Shown here piece by piece: positions 26,080-35,212 of a stretch of DNA of 64,000 bases. The position numbers and the translations under genes are program-made. Numbering within the stretch: the first letter of the stretch is position 1; each line of letters opens with the position of its first letter. Under the pieces are notes generated by a model. It was given only the letters and a program-made list of their open reading frames with translations. It ran no database searches and was not told the DNA's origin. The stretch is taken from assembly GCA_947627205.1 (NCBI GenBank), contig CANQVE010000005.1:23731-87730 (forward strand), read 5' to 3'. The DNA comes from an uncultured Clostridia bacterium (GTDB lineage: Bacteria; Bacillota; Clostridia; Oscillospirales; Ruminococcaceae).

Positions 26080-28141
26080 CCATTTTAAAAACTATTTCAT
26101 TTTCAGACTTTATGACGGGAAACGAATAGCCGTCATAAGCGCGATAATGGGGCTTCTGGGGTTTGTACAGCATTCTGTCGTATTGCTGGTAATTTCCTGC
26201 ACCGACATGGAATATATCCAAAAAGAGATGCTCATAGGGTTTTCAAGTATATTATTCGGCGTCTCTATCCTTGCGGCTTCCGGAACTACGGTATATATAG
26301 CGCTTTCAAACTTTGAATTCTATATAAACAAGCATAAGACGGATATGCTCGGAAGCCTGCCCATAAGCCACCGCGAGCGGTTTTTCGCCGATCTTCTTTC
26401 GGGATATATTCTGGGCGTTCTGCCGTTTGTGCTCGTTTCGGTGCTGTCTGTTCCGTTTTTTTCGGCAGCGGCGGGGAGAATGTTTTCGTTCTCCAATCTA
26501 TTCATAAGGTATTTCGCGCTTGTTATATTGACAGTGTTTTTTGCGCTCACTTTTCTATATGCAATAAGCGTATTGTCCGCCGCAATAAGCGGAAGAATAA
26601 TAGGAGCTGTCGCCTGCGGAGCGGTCCTGATAACTGCTCTTGAAACGGTAATTCAGCACAGCACAGCGTTTTTCATTTCAAATATAACGGGCTTATCGGG
26701 CTATGACGACCTGGCGCGGAACGCTTCTCATCTTATTCCGTCAATATCCCGCGCATGGTCGCGCGTAACTGCTCTTATGGACAGAGACGACTTGTATTTT
26801 CGCGGTCAAGGAATGACTGAAAACATTTTAAACGACGACCTGGAATTTTTTGCCGCGGGGAATATAGTAAACATTATTGCCTGGGTAGTTGTAATTGCCG
26901 TTATAATTTGTGCGGCGTTCTTCCTGTCCAAACACAGAAAAGCCGAGCGCGTAGGCGGCGCGTTCGGACACAAATACGGCTATTATTTTATACTTTTCAT
27001 AATGATATATACGGTCGTAATATTCCAGTGTGACAGTTACAGCTACAGCTTCGGTCTTATATCTTCTGCGATAATATCGGCTGTTATTTTCCTGGTGTTT
27101 GAAATTTCAATGCGCAGAGGCTGGAAAAACTTTTTTGTCGGAACGGGGGTTTTTGCGGCTTCGCTGGCGGTAATAGCAGGCACTGTGATCTTGGTTATAC
27201 TGACGGGCGCTTTCGGGCTTAGAAACAAGCTCCCCGAAGTCAACGAGATAAGCGCTGTCGAATATAACGGCTATAAATTCACCGACACGGACGACATATC
27301 CGCTTTCCGCGAAAAACACCTTAATATCCTCGAAACGTTTAAACCGACTTTGGGCGAAAGATATCTTTCAACGGGAAATCAGCTTTACGACGGAGCGGGA
27401 AAGCCTGTTCCGGACAACGGTTTGTATGATATAAAATACACTCTCAAAAACGGCGATGTTGTAGAGAGGGTATACAGTGTATATAATCAATATGACAGCG
27501 AGGGTAAAAAGTGCAGAGAAGCCATGAATAATATACCTGTAGGACTAAAGTCATACAACGACCAGGTCCTCTCAAAGCTCGAAAACAGCAACCTCGACAG
27601 CTGTAATATATCGTTTAAAGGTTATATCGGCGGCAGAACGCTCAAGCCCGAAAAGATAACCGAGCTAATAAAGATACTAAACGAAGAACAGCAGGGGAGA
27701 GATGTCGGAAGTTCAGATAAGAAAGTAGGCTCTGTAAGTTTCGTCAATTCTGAGGACGGTTATGACAAGGATTTGATTTCGTTCAGCATTTACGAAAGCT
27801 ATACAAAGACCATAGCCTTTATAACCGACAAGAACAACCTCATGCCCCAAGATGAAACTATAGATTATACATGCTATTATTTTACTATATACAATTATAG
27901 CTCTGAAAGCGGTCTGGAGTTTGGACTTACCATCTATAGCAGCGAGCTGTCCGATCCGAATGTAATTGAACTGCTGTCACTGCTCACGGAAGAAGAACCT
28001 GAAAATAAAGCAAAAGTCGAAATAATCTGTTACGACTTTTATACAAAACTTTATCTTCCCAAAGAAAACATGAAACGGTTCGGAGAACTTGCAGCCGAAA
28101 TATTTAAAACAAAGCTGGAGAAAGCAAATGCTTTAGCATGA
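26054..28141 (+). CDS. ABC transporter membrane subunit, second of two
   Basis: The ATG at 26054 follows GGAGG at 26040-26044 by nine bases and is preferred to the ATG at 26033. The 695-residue protein has an N-terminal membrane part and a hydrophilic extracytoplasmic domain, the same layout as the permease at 23074, with shared motif SLPISHRERFFADLLSGY. No substrate can be named. It overlaps the ATPase gene and is followed 13 bp later by a lipoprotein gene, so all five genes look like one operon. Confidence 0.82.
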   Translation: MTKTNSTADHFKNYFIFRLYDGKRIAVISAIMGLLGFVQHSVVLLVISCTDMEYIQKEMLIGFSSILFGVSILAASGTTVYIALSNFEFYINKHKTDMLGSLPISHRERFFADLLSGYILGVLPFVLVSVLSVPFFSAAAGRMFSFSNLFIRYFALVILTVFFALTFLYAISVLSAAISGRIIGAVACGAVLITALETVIQHSTAFFISNITGLSGYDDLARNASHLIPSISRAWSRVTALMDRDDLYFRGQGMTENILNDDLEFFAAGNIVNIIAWVVVIAVIICAAFFLSKHRKAERVGGAFGHKYGYYFILFIMIYTVVIFQCDSYSYSFGLISSAIISAVIFLVFEISMRRGWKNFFVGTGVFAASLAVIAGTVILVILTGAFGLRNKLPEVNEISAVEYNGYKFTDTDDISAFREKHLNILETFKPTLGERYLSTGNQLYDGAGKPVPDNGLYDIKYTLKNGDVVERVYSVYNQYDSEGKKCREAMNNIPVGLKSYNDQVLSKLENSNLDSCNISFKGYIGGRTLKPEKITELIKILNEEQQGRDVGSSDKKVGSVSFVNSEDGYDKDLISFSIYESYTKTIAFITDKNNLMPQDETIDYTCYYFTIYNYSSESGLEFGLTIYSSELSDPNVIELLSLLTEEEPENKAKVEIICYDFYTKLYLPKENMKRFGELAAEIFKTKLEKANALA

Positions 28142-28154
28142 AAGGATTGAACGT

Positions 28155-29222
28155 ATGAAGTTTGTTAAAAAGCTCGCAGCCGTTATCGGTTTAACTTTGA
28201 CTTTCACAACTCTTGCGGGCTGTTCATTGCTCCAAAGGCAAAAATTCTCCGAAAAGGAAACAAAGTACTATGTTGCTTATTCTCACGTTATCAATAAGGG
28301 CGGCGAGCTTTGCGGAATAGATGAGGACGGGAATTTCACATCAAGCAGCAAAGTGAATTTGCAGGACGGCTCGAAGACTGAATTTACTGACGGAAAAAAG
28401 ATAATCGGCGGAGCACGGGCGAATACACATCTTATAGTCGACGGGAATGGGAATTATGAAGAATTTTACTTGCTTGACAGTCCGGACTATACGGGTGTGT
28501 GCGCGATTACTATGGACAAAGATCGTATTATAGCGTCAATGAACTGCGGATATTCGGGCGGCGTATATATAAATGACTTTGTCATTCAAGATCTGTCCGG
28601 AAATGTTGAAGTGGATAAAGTCGTTGAAATTTTTGCATGCGATATTATTTGTGCGGACAATACGGTTTATATCGCCGGCTCTATGGACCGCAGCGGAGAA
28701 AACGAGGTCAAAACCGGAAAAGTCATTTCCTACAGTTTGACATCGGGCGAAATAAACGAGCAAATGTACGAGCCCGGAAAAGTTATTGATACTGTTTGCG
28801 CATTAAACGGGAAACTTTATTGTGCTTCCCGAGACTTGAACGGAAGTACCCGTGAAATATATGTAATTGACGCAAAAACACTCGAAAGAGAAAAAACGCT
28901 GGAATTCAGCGATGAGGTTGCGGGCTTGCTTGATTATAAAGGCGATCTTTATTGCGGGATAGGAAACAAGTTTTGTTTGATCTCCGACGGCTCGATATCG
29001 GATACCTTGTGTGAGCTTGAGCAAGACAGCTTTATTTCCGATGTCGCTGCTTTGAATGACCATATCTATATTACAACGCGTTTCAATAACCCGGATAAAG
29101 AAAAATCTGTTTTTGGTACTCAGATCGATTATGATCTGTCTAGTCGGACATATTTTGAAACGCCGATACACATGGATTTTAAAAAATACTCACATTTTGT
29201 CGTATGCCCTGTTAGAGGTTAG
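28155..29222 (+). CDS. Lipoprotein, possible beta-propeller, end of ABC operon
   Basis: This 355-residue protein has a lipobox LAGC (Cys23) and no Ser-rich linker. The rest shows regularly spaced short beta-like segments with VDGNGNYEE, LNGKLYCAS, VIDAKTLEREKTLEFS and YKGDLYCGIG, which suggest a beta-propeller. Position at the end of the GntR/ABC operon suggests it is an extracytoplasmic partner of the transporter. Function is otherwise unknown. Confidence 0.8.
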   Translation: MKFVKKLAAVIGLTLTFTTLAGCSLLQRQKFSEKETKYYVAYSHVINKGGELCGIDEDGNFTSSSKVNLQDGSKTEFTDGKKIIGGARANTHLIVDGNGNYEEFYLLDSPDYTGVCAITMDKDRIIASMNCGYSGGVYINDFVIQDLSGNVEVDKVVEIFACDIICADNTVYIAGSMDRSGENEVKTGKVISYSLTSGEINEQMYEPGKVIDTVCALNGKLYCASRDLNGSTREIYVIDAKTLEREKTLEFSDEVAGLLDYKGDLYCGIGNKFCLISDGSISDTLCELEQDSFISDVAALNDHIYITTRFNNPDKEKSVFGTQIDYDLSSRTYFETPIHMDFKKYSHFVVCPVRG

Positions 29223-29335
29223 ATGTAAGAAATAAGAGGCAAGAGTTCAAATCAAGATGTTATTTGCTTAATAGAAATAAGAGGTCAGGTTTTAAACTCT
29301 GACCTCTTACTTCTAGCCTCTGTATACCTTATCTT
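29216..29335. repeat. Family B repeat acting as bidirectional terminator
   Basis: AGAGGTTAGATGTAAGAAATAAGAGGC...AAGAGGTCAGGTTTTAAACTCTGACCTCTTACTTCTAGCCTCT: the inner AGAGGTCAG / CTGACCTCT is a perfect stem with a TTTTAAACT loop. It lies between the convergent genes 28155 and 29337. Confidence 0.65.
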
Positions 29336-29336
29336 C

Positions 29337-30686
29337 TTATTCCTCCGCCGTTTCTATGTCAATATCAAGGACCGCTTCCGAAACACCGCTTTCGCTCTTT
29401 AAAAAGTTTTCCATTATCTGCTTTTCGGAGTCCGAAAGCTCCTTTTCCGAAACTCCCGAAAGCAGGATATACTGTCCGTTTTCACCGTACATAAGCCCAA
29501 CGCGAATGTCCTTTATGTCCGTAAAAACCTCCGAAGCCTTTTTTGAGACAGCCGAACAGTCCGTTATATTCCCGAGGCTTTCATTCAGCCTGTCGTTTTC
29601 TTCCTTTTCCTTTTCAAGCTGACTTTGCAGATCGCGAATGGTGCTTTCCTGAACGGCAATAGTCACTTTGTCGCTGTCGGCTTCGCCCTCTATGCTCTTG
29701 TTCTGCGTTACATGGAGAGTAAAACCGCCGAGGTCGTAGTCCGAGAGCTTGTTTTCAAGCTCGCCTATCCTGTCGTCCGATATCTGCATTCCCACAAGCG
29801 ACACCGATATATTCTTTTCCATATAGTCGACACTGCTTTGTACAAGCTGAGTTTCGGAAAATACAAATTCTTTTTTCAGATAATCGTCCGCATTTTTTTC
29901 GAGAACGGATTTATACACCGTAAATCCCGCAAACAGAACGCTCGGAATTACCGTTATTACCACCGCCGCGGTTATGGCCCTGCGTATCTTCTTTTCTTTT
30001 TTAGCGTCAAGCTCCGTATGTACGGGAACTCTAAGGAGCTTTGTCACAAAGAAAGCCGAAAGCGCAATAAACAGTGTGTTAATTAAGAACAGATAAGCCG
30101 CGCCGAGTATAAAACTAAGCTGCGCCGTGGCAATTCCGTAGCCCACCGTGCAGAGCGGAGGCATAAGCGCTGTCGCTATAGCTACTCCGGGGATAACGTT
30201 GCTGGTCTTTTGGCGGGTGTTACCTATTCCTCCCGCGATACCGCCGAACAGCGCGATAAGAACGTCCCAGAGCGTGGGGCTTGTGCGGGCTATCATCTCG
30301 CTTGTCGCCGTATGCAATGGCGAGAGCAAAAAGTAAACGGTCGAGGTTATAAGGCTTATTATGACCTGTGTCGCAAACCTCGAAGCCGCATGCTTAAGCA
30401 TTGAGATATCGCGTATAGCCAGCGAATATCCCATAGTAAGAATACCGCTCATAAGCGGGGAAATCAGCATAGCGCCTATAATAACGGCGGTAGAGTTTAC
30501 ATTAAGCCCTATAGAAGCAATGAGTATCGCCAGCATCAATATCCACATATTAGCGCCGTGAATGACCGTGTTTTCTTTCATCATCTCATTCAGCTCGTCA
30601 TAGCTCAGCATATTGCTTCGCATATCGAGCAGATTATGAAAATATTCGCCTATGGCGCTTCTTTTTCTCTCGGTTTCTTTTTGCAT
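29337..30686 (-). CDS. DUF389 family membrane protein
   Basis: This 449-residue protein has the TIGR00341/DUF389 domain in its first 250 residues with six hydrophobic helices (motifs NSTAVIIGAMLISPLMSGILTMGYSLA and RTSPTLWDVLIALFGGIAGGIGNTR), followed by a coiled-coil-like and globular extracytoplasmic part. The start at 30686 is set by AAAGGTGAACAAA; an upstream ATG at 30722 has no ribosome site. Function of the family is unknown; some members are called uncharacterised hydrophobic proteins. Single-gene unit. Confidence 0.88.
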   Translation of the reverse strand: MQKETERKRSAIGEYFHNLLDMRSNMLSYDELNEMMKENTVIHGANMWILMLAILIASIGLNVNSTAVIIGAMLISPLMSGILTMGYSLAIRDISMLKHAASRFATQVIISLITSTVYFLLSPLHTATSEMIARTSPTLWDVLIALFGGIAGGIGNTRQKTSNVIPGVAIATALMPPLCTVGYGIATAQLSFILGAAYLFLINTLFIALSAFFVTKLLRVPVHTELDAKKEKKIRRAITAAVVITVIPSVLFAGFTVYKSVLEKNADDYLKKEFVFSETQLVQSSVDYMEKNISVSLVGMQISDDRIGELENKLSDYDLGGFTLHVTQNKSIEGEADSDKVTIAVQESTIRDLQSQLEKEKEENDRLNESLGNITDCSAVSKKASEVFTDIKDIRVGLMYGENGQYILLSGVSEKELSDSEKQIMENFLKSESGVSEAVLDIDIETAEE

Positions 30687-30859
30687 TTTGTTCACCTTTT
30701 GCCTTTCAAAAAAAATTACCATAGAGAATTATACACCTCAAAAACCAAAATGTCAACTGTTATATACCGTACTTTTTAAACAGTGTGATGTTTATACTTG
30801 ATTTTTTTTCGGATATATGTTACAATAGTATCAGTCTGATTATTCGTGAGGTGATACAA

Positions 30860-32218
30860 GTGAAAAAAATCATCAGAGCTTTAGCTTTACTTATAGCGTC
30901 AGCAATTATATCAGGTTGTACCGACCTCCCCGACAGCTCACGCACTGACAGCTCCCGCCCCGATATTGTTCCCGTATTTTCGGAAAATTCCGAAATAACT
31001 GAAAGCAATTCCGTTCCCGAAAATTCGGACGTTCCCGAAATACCCGAAAAGACAGAGCCCGAATATGTAAGCTGGATGCTCGAAGAAAAAGTTCATGAAA
31101 TTCGGATAGAAATGACTCCCGAAAATTGGAACAAGCTAAAATCTGCGCCCTACAGCAAGACCTATTTCCCCGCAAACGTTTCTATCGACGGCGAAGTTTT
31201 TGAAAACGTGGGAATAAAAACGCGCGGGAATGCCTCGCTCTATGCGGCGGTCGAAGCGCAGAACCTGCGTTTTCCGTTTAAGATAAAGTTCGATAAATAT
31301 GTAGACGGCGGAAATTTCCTCGGACTTGACGAGCTTGCACTCAACAACGGCGGAGACGATTATTCGTTTATGAGAGATTTCTTAGGATATGAGGCTTTCA
31401 GAATGATGGACGGATACGCTTCTTGCGTTACGTTTTTCAATGTCTATCTGAATGACGAGCTGAGAGGCTTTTATGTCGGAGTAGAAGCTATAGATTCGAG
31501 CTATCTTGAACGTTATTTCAATTCTCACAAGCACAACCTCTATGAGGGAGAAAACAACGCAACGCTTCAGCCGGGTATGTCTCTTAAATGCTTTACGCAG
31601 AAAAAAGGCTCGGACACTTCAATGACGGATATAAGTCAGCTTATAAAAGCGCTTTCCGAAGCTCCTCTCGGCGAAAAAGGCGAGATAGAAAAGTACCTTG
31701 ATGTTGACTCCGCACTGAAAATGCTTGCAATAAACTCGGTCGTTGACAACCGCGACGGCTATGGCGGGTTATTTGCACATAACTATTATTTTTACAGCGT
31801 TGACGGAAAGCTCGTTATGATACCTTGGGATATGAATGCGCCGAGCATGAGCGCATATACCGACGTTGCTTCGCCGACTATCGGAGTGTATAACAATTCG
31901 CATATTAACAGCCGTCCGCTGGCGAAAAAACTTGTAGCTGTAGACGAATATTACGCGATATATCTTGATTATTGCAAACAGCTTGCTGACAAACTTCCCG
32001 AGCTTAAAGAAAAAGTCCTGCGCGTTTATGAGATGATAAAGCCACATGTCGAAAAAGATCCGAATAAATTTATATCAAATTGGACTTTTAACAACCAGTT
32101 TTCAACGGGAAATCCGAGCGGCGTAGTTACATTTTTAAGCGTAAGATATACTTATCTTCAGAAGCGTCTTGAAGAGCTTAAAGGAAAGCCTGTTCCAAAC
32201 AGTGTGCTTAACCCGTAA
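30860..32218 (+). CDS. CotH-kinase family lipoprotein
   Basis: The GTG at 30860 follows GTGAGGTG. The 452-residue product has a lipobox IISGC (Cys20), a Glu/Pro/Ser linker and a CotH domain: GIKTRGNASL, PFKIKFDKY, GLDELALNNGGDDYSFMRDFLGYEA and YYFYSVDGKLVMIPWDMN with the conserved catalytic-type Asp residues. CotH proteins are atypical protein kinases in spore coats; in rumen and gut clostridia, exported CotH modules are found with surface and cellulosome-like proteins. Here it is membrane-anchored and alone; target unknown. Confidence 0.9.
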   Translation: MKKIIRALALLIASAIISGCTDLPDSSRTDSSRPDIVPVFSENSEITESNSVPENSDVPEIPEKTEPEYVSWMLEEKVHEIRIEMTPENWNKLKSAPYSKTYFPANVSIDGEVFENVGIKTRGNASLYAAVEAQNLRFPFKIKFDKYVDGGNFLGLDELALNNGGDDYSFMRDFLGYEAFRMMDGYASCVTFFNVYLNDELRGFYVGVEAIDSSYLERYFNSHKHNLYEGENNATLQPGMSLKCFTQKKGSDTSMTDISQLIKALSEAPLGEKGEIEKYLDVDSALKMLAINSVVDNRDGYGGLFAHNYYFYSVDGKLVMIPWDMNAPSMSAYTDVASPTIGVYNNSHINSRPLAKKLVAVDEYYAIYLDYCKQLADKLPELKEKVLRVYEMIKPHVEKDPNKFISNWTFNNQFSTGNPSGVVTFLSVRYTYLQKRLEELKGKPVPNSVLNP

Positions 32219-32307
32219 TTCCATTATTTTAGTATTGACAGATCTCGTTTTATTTGATAGTATTATAATGATAGCATGAACAATTTTAAGGAGTGAAAAG
32301 TAAACAA

Positions 32308-33654
32308 ATGAAGAGAAACAAAATAATTGCTTTGTTTACGGCAGCTGTAGTATTCTTAACAGGCTGTAATGAAAACGTTTCAAATTCGACTGTTGAGTCT
32401 TTGCCGGCTGAAAGTTATTCTGGTACATACAGTTCGCCAGACAGTTCTTCGATTAGTTCTTTGGCAAGTTCGACTGTAAGTTCATCTGAAATTTCAAGTT
32501 CTTCGGAAATATCAAGCTCATCAAACGCCGAAAGTTCAGTTTCGGAATATTCATCATCTTCAAGCTCATTAGCTGAAATTTCAAGTTCATCAACCATATC
32601 ATCAAGTTCAACAGTAAAGCCCTCAAGCTCGTCAAGCAAATCATCGAGTTCAACAGTAAAGCCCTCAAGCTCGTCAAGCAAATCATCGAGTTCAACAGTA
32701 AAGCCCTCAAGCTCGTCGAGCAAATCTTCGAGTTCAACGGTTAAACCCTCAAGCTCGTCGAGCAAATCTTTGAGTTCAACAGTAAAGCCCTCAAGCTCGT
32801 CGAGCAAATCTTCGAGTTCAACGGTAAAACCCTCGAGCTCGTCGAGCAAATCATCGAGTTCAACAGTAAAGCCATCAAGCTCGTCAAGCAAATCATCGAG
32901 TTCAACAGTAAAGCCCTCAAGCTCGTCAAGCAAATCTTCAAGTTCAACGGTAAAACCCTCAAGCTCATCAAGCAAGCCTGCAAGCTCAACAACGCCTGCG
33001 CAGACGGTTGATCCCGAGAAGTGCGAACATAAGATCGTCATTGACAAGGGCGTTATTCCCGAATTTGAAAAGGCAGGACTTTCGCAGGGCGCGCACTGTT
33101 CGGTATGCGGCACTGTTATAAATGAACAGCACAAAATGCAGCAGATGTTTAATTATGTGCTGAAAAGCATAAAACAGCCGACCGCTGCGACTAAAGGAAC
33201 GGCGGTATATAACGACAAAACGCGCGGTGACTTTACGGTTACGTTTGACAAGATCCCGACCGAGCAGGAAGTATACAATAAGCTTATTTCATTCAAGCAA
33301 AAATACCCCGAGGGAACTCCATGTACGAATGAGAAAAACAGCTATATTTCAAAAACTTTATTCCCCATGGTCACTTTTGAGGGAAAGGGATGTGTTGCGT
33401 TTGCGGCTGAACTTAGCGACGCGGCATTCGGCGATTTTCCTGGAAGATATTCGTTTGATTTTAAAAACGTGAGAGCGGGCGATATAATAAGGCTTAGCGA
33501 CAACAACCATTCTGTTATAGTTCTTAAAGTCGAGGGCGACAAGGTGACAATTGCCGAGGGCAATTATAACAGATCTGTCCACTGGGAAAGAACGCTCAGC
33601 CTTTCAAAAGCCGTCGAGGAATGGAACTATATCATAACGCGCTATCCGCAGTGA
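32308..33654 (+). CDS. Lipoprotein with Ser-rich repeats and papain-like Cys peptidase domain
   Basis: This 448-residue protein has a lipobox FLTGC (Cys20), about 200 residues of Ser-rich linker of which the second half is a tandem repeat of 13 residues (STVKPSSSSSKSS), and a C-terminal domain. The C-terminal part begins with a Cys/His pair region (KCEHKIVIDKG, AHCSVCGTVIN) that looks like a small zinc motif. It then has Cys in GKGCVAFAAELSD, His in DNNHSVIVLKV and Asn in EGNYNRS, the Cys-His-Asn order of CHAP/NlpC-like amidases. It may cut peptidoglycan or peptides at the surface. The family is inferred from motif order only. Confidence 0.8.
   Translation: MKRNKIIALFTAAVVFLTGCNENVSNSTVESLPAESYSGTYSSPDSSSISSLASSTVSSSEISSSSEISSSSNAESSVSEYSSSSSSLAEISSSSTISSSSTVKPSSSSSKSSSSTVKPSSSSSKSSSSTVKPSSSSSKSSSSTVKPSSSSSKSLSSTVKPSSSSSKSSSSTVKPSSSSSKSSSSTVKPSSSSSKSSSSTVKPSSSSSKSSSSTVKPSSSSSKPASSTTPAQTVDPEKCEHKIVIDKGVIPEFEKAGLSQGAHCSVCGTVINEQHKMQQMFNYVLKSIKQPTAATKGTAVYNDKTRGDFTVTFDKIPTEQEVYNKLISFKQKYPEGTPCTNEKNSYISKTLFPMVTFEGKGCVAFAAELSDAAFGDFPGRYSFDFKNVRAGDIIRLSDNNHSVIVLKVEGDKVTIAEGNYNRSVHWERTLSLSKAVEEWNYIITRYPQ
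32605..32990 (+). repeat. 39 bp tandem coding repeat (Ser-rich linker)
   Basis: About nine to ten copies of a 39 bp unit encoding STVKPSSSSSKSS. Copies differ mainly at third codon positions (TCGTCAAGC/TCGTCGAGC, AAATCATCG/AAATCTTCG). Such an array can change copy number by slippage and so alter linker length. Confidence 0.9.
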
Positions 33655-33681
33655 TCTGCGAAATTCGTGCAAATAAAGATT

Positions 33682-33732
33682 TGGACGCCGCATTGTCCGC
33701 CGTTGGGATAATGCGGCGCCGTGGTTTTTGTT
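33682..33732 (+). terminator. Terminator after papain-like lipoprotein gene
   Basis: CGCCGCATT / AATGCGGCG stem with a TGTCCGCCGTTGGGAT loop followed by CCGTGGTTTTTG. Confidence 0.65.
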
Positions 33733-33774
33733 AATATTGCAATTTTAATGGTTGCAAAAAAGTATGAAAACTAC

Positions 33775-33803
33775 TTGACAAAAACAAATTGTTGTGGTAT
33801 AAT
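33775..33803 (+). promoter_or_regulatory. Promoter of the tRNA-like/tRNA-Leu transcript
   Basis: TTGACA (33775-33780), exactly 17 bp, TATAAT (33798-33803). Transcription should begin about 33810, before the first tRNA-like unit, so both units and the tRNA are probably on one precursor. Confidence 0.8.
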
Positions 33804-33826
33804 AATTTCTGTTCTAAGTGTTATAC

Positions 33827-33986
33827 TTAGGTGTGCGAGTTAACTTCGTTAACGCTGAAATTGGCAGACGCGCTAGCTTCGGGTAGCGTTACGACAGGGG
33901 TTATTTGAGAGAAACGGGGTGCTGTTTCGGTAAACGAGCGAAAGGCTCCTCGGAATTTCCGCCGAGTAAAAAACGGAAAATATTAC
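33827..33986 (+). repeat. tRNA-Leu-like 160 bp unit, copy 1
   Basis: The unit begins with the 5' part of the downstream tRNA-Leu (GGTGTG, then GAAATTGGCAGACGCGCTAG and CTTC), but has about 20 extra bases (CGAGTTAACTTCGTTAACGCT) with a GTTAAC-TTC-GTTAAC hairpin where the tRNA has GC. It has no T arm or 3' acceptor strand. The 3' part contains a hairpin CTCGGAATTTCCGCCGAG. Start-to-start distance to copy 2 is 160 bp. Confidence 0.8.
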
Positions 33987-34146
33987 GCAGGTGTGCGAGT
34001 TAACTTCGTTAACGCTGAAATTGGCAGACGCGCTAGCTTCAGGCAACGTTACGACAGGGTTTTATTTGAAAGAAACGGGTTGACGTTTTGATAAACGAGC
34101 GAAATGCTCCTCGGAATTTCCGCCGAGTAAAAACGGAAAATAATAC
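33987..34146 (+). repeat. tRNA-Leu-like 160 bp unit, copy 2
   Basis: Second copy with GCAGGTGTG, the same GTTAAC-TTC-GTTAAC insertion, GCGCTAGCTTCAGG (carrying the CAG anticodon of the true tRNA) and the same 3' hairpin. It begins exactly 160 bp before the true tRNA, so three tRNA 5' ends are evenly spaced. It differs from copy 1 at about one base in eight. Confidence 0.8.
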
Positions 34147-34233
34147 GCAGGTGTGGCGAAATTGGCAGACGCGCTAGCTTCAGGTGCTAGTGATCGCAAG
34201 GTCATGTGGGTTCAAGTCCCGTCACCTGCACCA
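34147..34233 (+). tRNA. tRNA-Leu (anticodon CAG)
   Basis: A complete class II tRNA of 87 nt including an encoded CCA. Acceptor stem GCAGGTG pairs with CACCTGC; anticodon stem CTAGC/GCTAG encloses loop TTCAGGT with anticodon CAG (reads CUG). A variable arm (TGATCGCAAGGTCA) and T arm with GGTTCAAGTCC are present. A mobile element begins directly at its 3' end. Confidence 0.97.
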
Positions 34234-34237
34234 AGTT

Positions 34238-34292
34238 GAAAGCTACATTTTTAGTGCAAAACGCACAAAGAATGTAGCTTTTTGTTTTACAT
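34238..34292 (+). terminator. Terminator after tRNA-Leu
   Basis: AAAGCTACATT / AATGTAGCTTT stem with a loop containing GTGCAAAACGCAC, then TTGTTTT. The same hairpin in inverted orientation lies at 62867-62908. Confidence 0.8.
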
Positions 34293-34347
34293 ATTTACTA
34301 ACCGCAAGTTTAAACATTCCTGCGGTTTTATTTTTTGGAGGTAAGTG

Positions 34348-35212
34348 ATGAATAAATTACGAGTTGCATCATACTGCCAAGTAAGCACAAATCATGAAGA
34401 ACAGGAGTCAAGTCTTGAAGCGCAGATATCGTATTATTGAGGAACTTATTACAGAACATGACGATTGGCGGTTGGTGAAAATCTATGCCGAGCGTGCCTC
34501 GGGAACTCAACTGAAGAAACGTTCTGAATTTATGAAAATGCTTAACGCTTGTAAACGCGGAAAGATCGACCTGATCCTGACAAAATCAATCAGTCGTTTT
34601 GGAAGAAACACGTTGGACACTTTAAAGACGCTGTATGAGCTTTTCAACTCAGGTGTTAAAGTTTATTTTGAGAAAGAAAACTTAAACAACTATGATAAGG
34701 AGATGCGGGTAATGATGGGAATTTACGCGGGATTTGCACAAGAAGAGAGCAAAAACTTGAGCGACAATATAAAGTGTGGTATTCGCGAGAGAATGAGAGA
34801 GGGAAAAGTGTGTCTTAACTGTACGCGTTTTTTAGGTTATGACAAAGATGAAAACGGCAGATTGGTGATTGTTGAATCCGAGGCTGTTGTAGTGAGAAAA
34901 ATATTTGAACTGTATCTTAACGGCTGGGGTGTTCGTAAAATCAAGAAATATCTTGAAGAGAACAGTATCAAAACCGTAACAGGCAAGAATGTCTGGAGCA
35001 CCTCGACAATTGACCGCATTCTCTCCAATGAAAAGTATGTCGGCGATGTTCTTATGCAAAAGAGCTTTACCGAGGACTTCCTCACAGGAAAGCGTAAGAA
35101 AAACGAGGGTGAACTGGCAATGTACTTTATTGAGAATGACCACGAGGCAATCGTTAGCAGGGAGGTGTTTGAGAAAGTGAAAGAACGTAAATCTGTAAAA
35201 CAAATTGAATAA
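34348..35212 (+). pseudogene. Serine recombinase, frameshifted and active-site mutated
   Basis: This is the broken copy of the gene at 61939-62799. From ATG 34348 the product matches the intact one (MNKLRVASYCQVSTNHEEQ) for 30 residues up to SYY. Then one extra T near 34436 brings a stop, and the remaining roughly 250 residues continue in another frame. In addition the conserved active-site Arg11 (YCRVS in the intact copy) is Gln (YCQVS). An internal start at 34394 would give a protein without the catalytic Ser. Inactive as a recombinase, but a target for homologous exchange with the intact copy. Confidence 0.9.

Noticed and set aside
32605..32990. CRISPR or noncoding tandem repeat
   Set aside because: The 39 bp units are in frame inside an intact lipoprotein gene and vary at third codon positions.
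32415..33134. Long minus-strand reading frame of 239 residues (EELDGFTVEL repeats)
   Set aside because: It is the antisense shadow of the Ser-rich repeat array; there is no ribosome site.
33827..34146. Two additional functional tRNA genes
   Set aside because: They lack the T arm and the 3' acceptor strand and carry a hairpin insertion, so no cloverleaf can form.
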